From contig NZ_CP007151.1 in assembly GCF_000830985.1 (NCBI RefSeq), positions 124,001-188,000 on the forward strand: a DNA stretch of 64,000 nucleotides, given 5' to 3'. The DNA is from Marinobacter similis (GTDB lineage Bacteria > Pseudomonadota > Gammaproteobacteria > Pseudomonadales > Oleiphilaceae). A program made the translations under genes and the position numbers. The notes under the pieces are model-generated. The model did no database searches, was not told where the DNA came from, and saw only the letters and a program-made list of their open reading frames with translations. Shown here one piece after another: positions 61,566-64,000 of this stretch. The first letter of the stretch is position 1, and the number at the start of each line of letters is the position of its first letter.

Positions 61566-64000
61566 ATGAATACTGACTACCGCAAACCGCTACCGGGCAC
61601 CGACCTGGATTATTTCGATACCCGTCAGGCTGTTGAAGACATTCAGCCGGGGGCCTACGAAAAGCTTCCTTACACCTCGAGGATTCTGGCAGAGCAGCTG
61701 GTTCGCCGTTGCGATCCCGAGATGCTAACTGACTCCCTGAAACAGCTGATCGAGCGCAAGCGGGATCTGGATTTCCCGTGGTATCCCGCCCGCGTGGTGT
61801 GTCACGACATTCTTGGTCAGACCGCCCTGGTCGACCTGGCCGGTCTCCGGGACGCGATTGCGGAGAAGGGCGGCGACCCAGCCAAAGTCAACCCGGTCGT
61901 GCCAACGCAGCTGATCGTCGACCATTCGCTGGCCGTCGAACACGCGGGCTTCGAGAAAGACGCGTTTGAAAAGAACCGGGCGGTTGAAGACCGTCGCAAC
62001 GACGACCGGTTCCATTTCATCGACTGGACCAAGACCGCGTTCGAAAACGTGGATGTGATTCCACCGGGCAACGGCATCATGCACCAGATCAACCTGGAGA
62101 AGATGTCTCCGGTGGTGCAATCACGCGGCGGCGTGGCGTTTCCGGATACCTGTGTGGGTACCGATAGTCACACCCCGATGGTCGACGCGCTGGGCGTTAT
62201 TTCTGTAGCGTCGGTGGCCTGGAAGCGGAGAGCGTTATGCTCGGCCGAGCATCCATGATGCGTCTACCGGACATAGTTGGTGTTGCGTTGACGGGCAAGC
62301 TGCGCCCGGGTATCACCAGTACGGACATGGTACTGGCACTGACCGAATTCCTGCGTAAGGAACGTGTGGTCGGTGCTTATCTTGAGTTCTTTGGCGAGGG
62401 CGCCGACAGCCTGACGGTTGGCGACCGCGCAACGATCTCGAACATGACGCCAGAGTATGGTGCTACCGCCGCTATGTTCTATATCGATGGCCAGACCATT
62501 GATTACCTGAAACTGACCGGGCGCGAAGATGATCAGGTTGCGCTGGTCGAGAACTACGCCAAGCACACAGGCCTGTGGGCCGACAGCCTGAAGTCCGCGG
62601 AATACGAGCGGATTCTGACCTTTGATCTTTCCACAGTTGAGCGAACCCTTGCCGGACCGTCCAATCCCCACGCACACCTGCCCACCTCCGAGCTGGTCAA
62701 GCGTGGCATTGCCGGCGAATGGGAGCAGGAAGAGGGAAAGATGCCGGATGGTGCGGTCATCATCGCCGCCATCACCAGCTGCACCAACACCTCGAACCCG
62801 CGGAACATGGTAGCCGCTGGCCTGATCGCCCGTAATGCAAACAAGCTGGGCCTGACCCGAAAGCCCTGGGTGAAGTCGTCACTGGCACCGGGCTCCAAAA
62901 CGGTCAAGATGTATCTGGAAGAAGCCGATCTGCTACCTGAGCTGGAGAATCTTGGCTTTGGTGTTGTTGCCTTTGCCTGTACCACCTGCAATGGCATGAG
63001 TGGTGCGCTGGATCCGGAAATCCAGAAGGAAATCGTTGACCGCGATCTCTACTCAACGGCTGTTCTGTCCGGCAACCGTAATTTCGACGGCCGTATTCAC
63101 CCCTACGCCAAGCAGGCGTTCCTGGCATCACCACCGCTGGTTGTGGCGTACGCGATCGCAGGCACTATCCGCTTCGATATTGAAAAGGATGTTCTGGGTT
63201 ACGACCAGGAAGGTAATGCGGTCACTCTGAAAGACATCTGGCCGAGCGATGAGGAAATCGACTCCATCGTTAAAACCAGTGTTAAGCCGGAACAGTTCCG
63301 TAGTACCTACATTCCGATGTTCGACATCACCCGTGATGCTAACGCCAAAACCAACCCGAACTACGAGTGGCGTCCGCAGAGCACGTACATCCGCCGCCCG
63401 CCTTATTGGGAAGGTGGATTGGCCGGGGAAAAGGCGCTCAAGGGCATGCGTCCGCTGGCGATCCTGCCGGACAACATCACCACCGACCACCTGTCGCCGT
63501 CCAACGCCATTATGATGAACAGTGCGGCGGGTGAATACCTGCACAAAATGGGCGTGCCGGAGGAAGACTTCAACTCCTACGCGACCCACCGTGGTGACCA
63601 CCTAACGGCGCAGCGTGCCACCTTTGCCAACCCGAAACTGTTCAATGAAATGGTTCGGGATGAAAATGGCAATGTGAAGCAAGGTTCGCTGGCGCGAGTC
63701 GAGCCCGAAGGCAAAGTGACGCGCATGTGGGAAGCAATCGAAACCTACATGGAGCGCAAACAGCCGCTGATCATCATTGCCGGTGCCGACTATGGTCAGG
63801 GCTCCTCCCGTGACTGGGCGGCCAAAGGCGTTGCCCTGGCGGGCGTTGAAGCCATTGTTGCGGAAGGGTTTGAGCGAATCCACCGGACCAACCTGGTGGG
63901 TATGGGCGTTATGCCCCTTCAGTTTGAAGACGGCACAACCCGTCAGACCCTGGCGCTTGATGGCACCGAGACATACGACGTGGAAGGTACTGCCGCGCCG
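61566..64000 (+). CDS. acnD: Fe/S-dependent 2-methylisocitrate dehydratase AcnD, partial (one frame break)
   Basis: Aconitase-A-fold enzyme that dehydrates 2-methylcitrate to the trans-methylaconitate handled by PrpF. Seen: HQINLEKMSPVVQ, TDSHTPMVDALGV, cluster Cys in TSCTNTSNP and CTTCNGMSG, and GADYGQGSSRDWAAKGV near the end. Frame is lost near 62207 (GTAGCGTC for GTAGGCGTC), after which the frame stays open to the last base. The stop is beyond the window. No prpD is present so far, consistent with the AcnD/PrpF variant, but prpF itself is out of view. Confidence 0.93.

Noticed and set aside
61566..64000. Gene as ordinary aconitase AcnA
   Set aside because: Operon position after prpB-prpC and the sequence blocks match AcnD; still, the distinction rests partly on context.

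Overview
The window looks like a chromosomal segment of a marine gammaproteobacterium, most likely Marinobacter or a close relative. This rests on G+C-rich coding DNA, classic pseudomonad/Marinobacter gene orders (ruvCAB-ybgC-tolQRAB-pal-cpoB-tRNA-Lys-nadA; dapA-bamC-purC; lpxK-trm112-kdsB-murB) and protein families such as FabR, BepA and TIGR04219. Nothing looks mobile: I see no insertion sequence, phage, CRISPR array or rRNA. The assignment is inferred from family resemblance, not from a search.

Layout. 1-2973: lpxK (partial), Trm112, kdsB, LMW phosphatase and murB, one tight envelope-synthesis operon. 3100-7330: proS and an Lrp-type regulator facing leuA. 7460-11350: cold-shock protein, an acyl/propionyl-CoA synthetase, xseA. 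11540-18012: guaB, guaA, tadA, galE, ugd and a HIT protein. 18150-29765: fabR facing aspS, then yebC, ruvCAB, the tol-pal system and two identical tRNA-Lys genes. 29956-38700: nadA, bepA, tusA, a PerM-type permease, dapA-bamC-purC, an outer-membrane protein and a UDP-glucuronate epimerase. 38760-43200: RluA-type pseudouridine synthase, tRNA-Val, an EamA exporter, a lipase and a DUF4785 protein. 43330-49975: an unusual pterin-like cluster. 50135-58586: galU and an osmoregulated periplasmic glucan (OPG) locus. 58697-64000: GntR regulator, prpB, prpC and acnD, the methylcitrate cycle, with acnD cut by the window end.

A dominant technical feature is more than 30 frame breaks in conserved, mostly essential genes (proS, leuA, guaA, guaB, kdsB, nadA, galU, tolA and others). 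In nearly every case restoring one base to a run of two or three identical bases rebuilds a full-length, family-typical protein. These genes are therefore annotated as whole CDS; the breaks are most simply consensus errors. Coordinates span the restored gene.

The best candidate for an undescribed system is 43330-49975: YceI and a CDP-alcohol phosphatidyltransferase diverging from a BchC-like dehydrogenase, a 6-pyruvoyltetrahydropterin-synthase-like protein with altered active-site residues, a glycosyltransferase, a methyltransferase and a YbhN-type membrane protein, with a convergent RibD-C-type reductase. Together they read like a pathway that makes, reduces, glycosylates and methylates a pterin-like or related molecule at the membrane. 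The OPG locus is also notable, pairing opgG, opgH and an opgD-like gene with a predicted outer-membrane barrel and a small protein, next to galU, which supplies UDP-glucose.
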